Below are positions 5,780 to 7,276 of a DNA stretch of 7,276 nt, one piece after another. The position numbers and the translations under genes are program-made. Source of the stretch: W1P20-047 sp051878795 (GTDB lineage: Bacteria; Actinomycetota; Coriobacteriia; Coriobacteriales; Eggerthellaceae); contig JBJEKU010000087.1 of the NCBI GenBank assembly GCA_051878795.1, positions 1 to 7,276 on the forward strand. The letters run 5' to 3'. Position 1 is the first letter of the stretch; each line of letters begins with the position of its first letter. The notes beneath the pieces are model-generated. The model did no database searches. It was not told where the DNA came from and saw only the letters and a program-made list of their open reading frames with translations.

Positions 5780-5815
5780 CATATGCAATGCACCGGCCCA
5801 TGCGCCGCGCATATG
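5780..5815. repeat. Inverted repeat CATATGC...GCATATG
   Basis: CATATGC (5780-5786) and GCATATG (5809-5815) are perfect 7-bp inverted arms separated by 22 bases. The sequence CGCATATG also reads as a direct repeat with a 30-bp period, about three helix turns, because CATATG is itself a palindrome. It lies roughly 90 bases before the thrS -10 box and could be a paired protein binding site or a weak hairpin. It may equally be chance. Confidence 0.3.
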
Positions 5816-5905
5816 GGACACCGTCACCGCGCGCTGATGCATCCCGCTTCTTCCGTGGACTCGCTGCGCAGACGGAAAGCTGTGAAGAGGCGCCCGCATG
5901 AACCG

Positions 5906-5914
5906 TGATAGAAT
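5906..5914 (+). promoter_or_regulatory. Extended -10 promoter for thrS
   Basis: TGATAGAAT combines the TGn extension with a five-of-six match to TATAAT, a class that needs little from a -35 box; none is evident here. It lies 49 bases before the thrS ATG, giving a leader of about 43 bases. The position, the strength and the AT-rich surroundings support it. Confidence 0.5.
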
Positions 5915-5963
5915 GCAGTCCGTATGTATATTCATAGCTAGCAATCGCAAAAGAGGTGTACCA

Positions 5964-7276
5964 ATGAAGGTTCTCTACAACGATGGCCGCGTAGAGGAGT
6001 GCCCTGCAGAAGAAGAAATCCATATTCTTCGCCACTCCGCCGCGCATATCCTGGCGCAAGCGGTCAAGCGCCTGTACCCGCATGCCGATTTCGGATACGG
6101 CCCCGCCACCGAAAACGGCTTCTACTATGACATCGACCTCGGCGATACCAAGCTTTCCGAAGAAGACCTCCCCGCAATCGAAGCGGAAATGAAGAAGATC
6201 TGCAAAGAGAACCTGAAGTTCTCCACCTTCGAGCTGCCCCGTGCAGAGGCCATCGCCCTCATGGAAGAGCGCAAGGAAAGCTACAAGGTCGAGCATATCG
6301 GCGACCTGCCTGAAGATGCCCGCATCACCTTCTTCCAGCAGGGCGACTATATCGACATGTGCGTCGGTCCCCACCTTCTGTACACCAAGGCCCTGAAGGC
6401 ATTCAAGCTGACCACCATCTCCGGCGCATACTGGAAGGCCAATAAGGACAACAAGATGCTCACCCGTATCAACGGCATCGCCTTCCCCACTAAGGAAGAA
6501 CTTGCCGAGTACGAGCGCCTGCAGGAAGAGGCCGCAAAGCGCGACCATCGCAAGATCGGCCGCGAAATGGACCTGTTCATGCTCCGCGACGAAGCCCCCG
6601 GCTTCCCCTTCTTCCTGCCCCGCGGCATGGAAGTGTACAACGCGCTGCTGGAATACTGGCACGAAATCCATCGCGAAGCGGGCTATGTCGAGGTGAAGAC
6701 CCCGCTCATCATGAACCGCCAGCTGTGGGAGACCAGCGGTCATTGGGACCATTACAAGGACAACATGTACTCCACCTCCATCGATGAGGAAGAGTTCTGC
6801 GTCAAGCCCATGAACTGCCCCGGCGGCGTGCTGGTTTACGCTTCCAAGCCCCATAGCTATCGCGAGCTGCCCATGCGCGTGGGCGAGCTGGGCCTGGTTC
6901 ATCGCCACGAAATGCGCGGCGCCCTGCACGGCCTGTTCCGCGTCCGCGCCTTCACCCAGGACGATGCGCACATCTTCATGCGCCCCGACCAGATCGCTGA
7001 CGAAATCCAGGGTGTCGTAAACCTGATCGACCAGGTTTACAGCAAGTTCGGCTTCGACTACTTCATCGAGCTGTCCACCCGCCCCGAAGACTCCATGGGG
7101 TCCGACGAGGATTGGGAGGCAGCAACCAACGGCCTGCGCACCGCTCTGGAACGCATGGGTCTGGATTACACCATCAACGAAGGCGACGGCGCATTCTACG
7201 GTCCCAAGATCGACTTCCATCTGCGCGACTGCCTGGGCCGTACCTGGCAGTGCGGTACCATCCAGCTGGACTTCCA
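5964..7276 (+). CDS. thrS: Threonyl-tRNA synthetase, TGS-less form (3' end beyond the window)
   Basis: ThrRS charges tRNA-Thr with threonine in the cytosol. The window holds 437 codons plus two bases; the frame runs off the end. After only about 20 residues the editing domain begins: HSAAH with H24 and H28, and the CVGPH motif with C133 and H137, which together edit Ser-tRNA-Thr. The class II catalytic core follows: YWKAN at 156-160, RDHRKIG at 193-199, MNCPGG with zinc ligand C285, motif 2 with R314 (VHRHEMRG) and HGLFRVRAFTQDDAHIF with zinc ligand H336. The third zinc histidine, motif 3 and the anticodon-binding domain lie beyond the edge. Compared with E. coli ThrRS, the roughly 60-residue N-terminal TGS domain is missing, and the CPGH motif reads CPGG. 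The ATG has GAGGTG at 5953-5958, an excellent Shine-Dalgarno five bases away, and no upstream in-frame extension is plausible past the promoter. No tRNA-responsive leader is visible. Confidence 0.97.
   Translation, partial: MKVLYNDGRVEECPAEEEIHILRHSAAHILAQAVKRLYPHADFGYGPATENGFYYDIDLGDTKLSEEDLPAIEAEMKKICKENLKFSTFELPRAEAIALMEERKESYKVEHIGDLPEDARITFFQQGDYIDMCVGPHLLYTKALKAFKLTTISGAYWKANKDNKMLTRINGIAFPTKEELAEYERLQEEAAKRDHRKIGREMDLFMLRDEAPGFPFFLPRGMEVYNALLEYWHEIHREAGYVEVKTPLIMNRQLWETSGHWDHYKDNMYSTSIDEEEFCVKPMNCPGGVLVYASKPHSYRELPMRVGELGLVHRHEMRGALHGLFRVRAFTQDDAHIFMRPDQIADEIQGVVNLIDQVYSKFGFDYFIELSTRPEDSMGSDEDWEAATNGLRTALERMGLDYTINEGDGAFYGPKIDFHLRDCLGRTWQCGTIQLDF

Larger units (their letters stand above)
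5659..5963. other. Intergenic spacer between the reductase gene and thrS
   Basis: These 305 bases contain no supportable gene. The first part (5659-5760) is very GC-rich, with a three-copy CCGCAR hexamer (5678-5695) and a small CGAA/TTCG hairpin (5740-5753) nested between CCGGG (5736-5740) and CCCGG (5770-5774). None of these has a T-run, so the end of the reductase transcript is unclear. Then come two CGCATATG sites 30 bases apart (5778-5785 and 5808-5815). The last 60 bases are AT-richer and hold the thrS promoter and ribosome binding site. I see no T-box motif, and the distance from the promoter to the ATG is too short for one. Confidence 0.6.

Noticed and set aside
5633..5950. A 105-codon minus-strand frame upstream of thrS
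   Set aside because: It has a TTG start without a Shine-Dalgarno, an Arg/Ser/Ala-rich composition typical of GC-rich noise, and overlaps the thrS promoter and the end of the reductase gene.
5659..5963. A T-box riboswitch controlling thrS
   Set aside because: The conserved T-box antiterminator sequence is absent, no terminator hairpin with a T-run precedes the gene, and the best promoter leaves only about 43 bases of leader.
5655..7220. A 521-codon open frame on the minus strand over thrS
   Set aside because: It is codon-aligned antisense to threonyl-tRNA synthetase, which is unmistakable on the plus strand. The openness follows from codon bias.

Overview
The window is GC-rich bacterial DNA with five protein genes, all on the + strand, separated by 80 to 390 bp spacers. 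From start to end they are: a complete AlaA-type glutamate-pyruvate aminotransferase (101-1315), a membrane-anchored lytic transglycosylase (1397-2170), a long proline-rich single-pass membrane protein with an extracellular degenerate M23/LytM-like domain (2560-4278), an aldo/keto reductase with a C-terminal two-cluster ferredoxin module (4468-5658), and the first 437 codons of threonyl-tRNA synthetase (5964 to the window end). The gene mix, the GC content, the absence of outer-membrane features and the style of the extracellular proteins suggest a Gram-positive actinobacterium, most likely a Coriobacteriia/Eggerthellales gut anaerobe. That placement is an inference from general family resemblance, not from a marker gene.

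Region by region: alaA matches E. coli AlaA almost residue for residue from its first methionine. The 81-bp gap to the transglycosylase gene is GC-rich with no clear terminator, so the two may be co-transcribed. A 389-bp gene-free and relatively AT-rich region (2171-2559) follows. It holds a near-perfect -10 box, a short palindrome, an 8-bp inverted repeat and an interrupted stem-loop that ends just before the ribosome binding site of the proline-rich gene. That gene is closed by a convincing intrinsic terminator (4303-4332). A weak promoter and a small GC hairpin precede the reductase. A 305-bp spacer with an extended -10 promoter near its end precedes thrS.

Functionally, the transglycosylase and the M23-like protein form an apparent cell-envelope pair: one should cut the glycan strands, while the other carries a peptidase-like fold that has lost one zinc-ligand histidine and may regulate or bind rather than cut. 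The other three genes are metabolic or housekeeping: amino-acid transamination, redox chemistry and tRNA charging. They show no obvious link to the envelope pair.

The most unusual items are the architecture of the 572-residue protein (about 290 residues of cytoplasmic disorder with four tandem 11-residue Tyr/Pro repeats, then one membrane helix, then a pseudo-M23 domain), the structured leader in front of it, the cysteine-bearing and atypical active-site loop of the transglycosylase, and a ThrRS without the N-terminal TGS domain. I see no mobile element, CRISPR array, RNA gene or defence system here.
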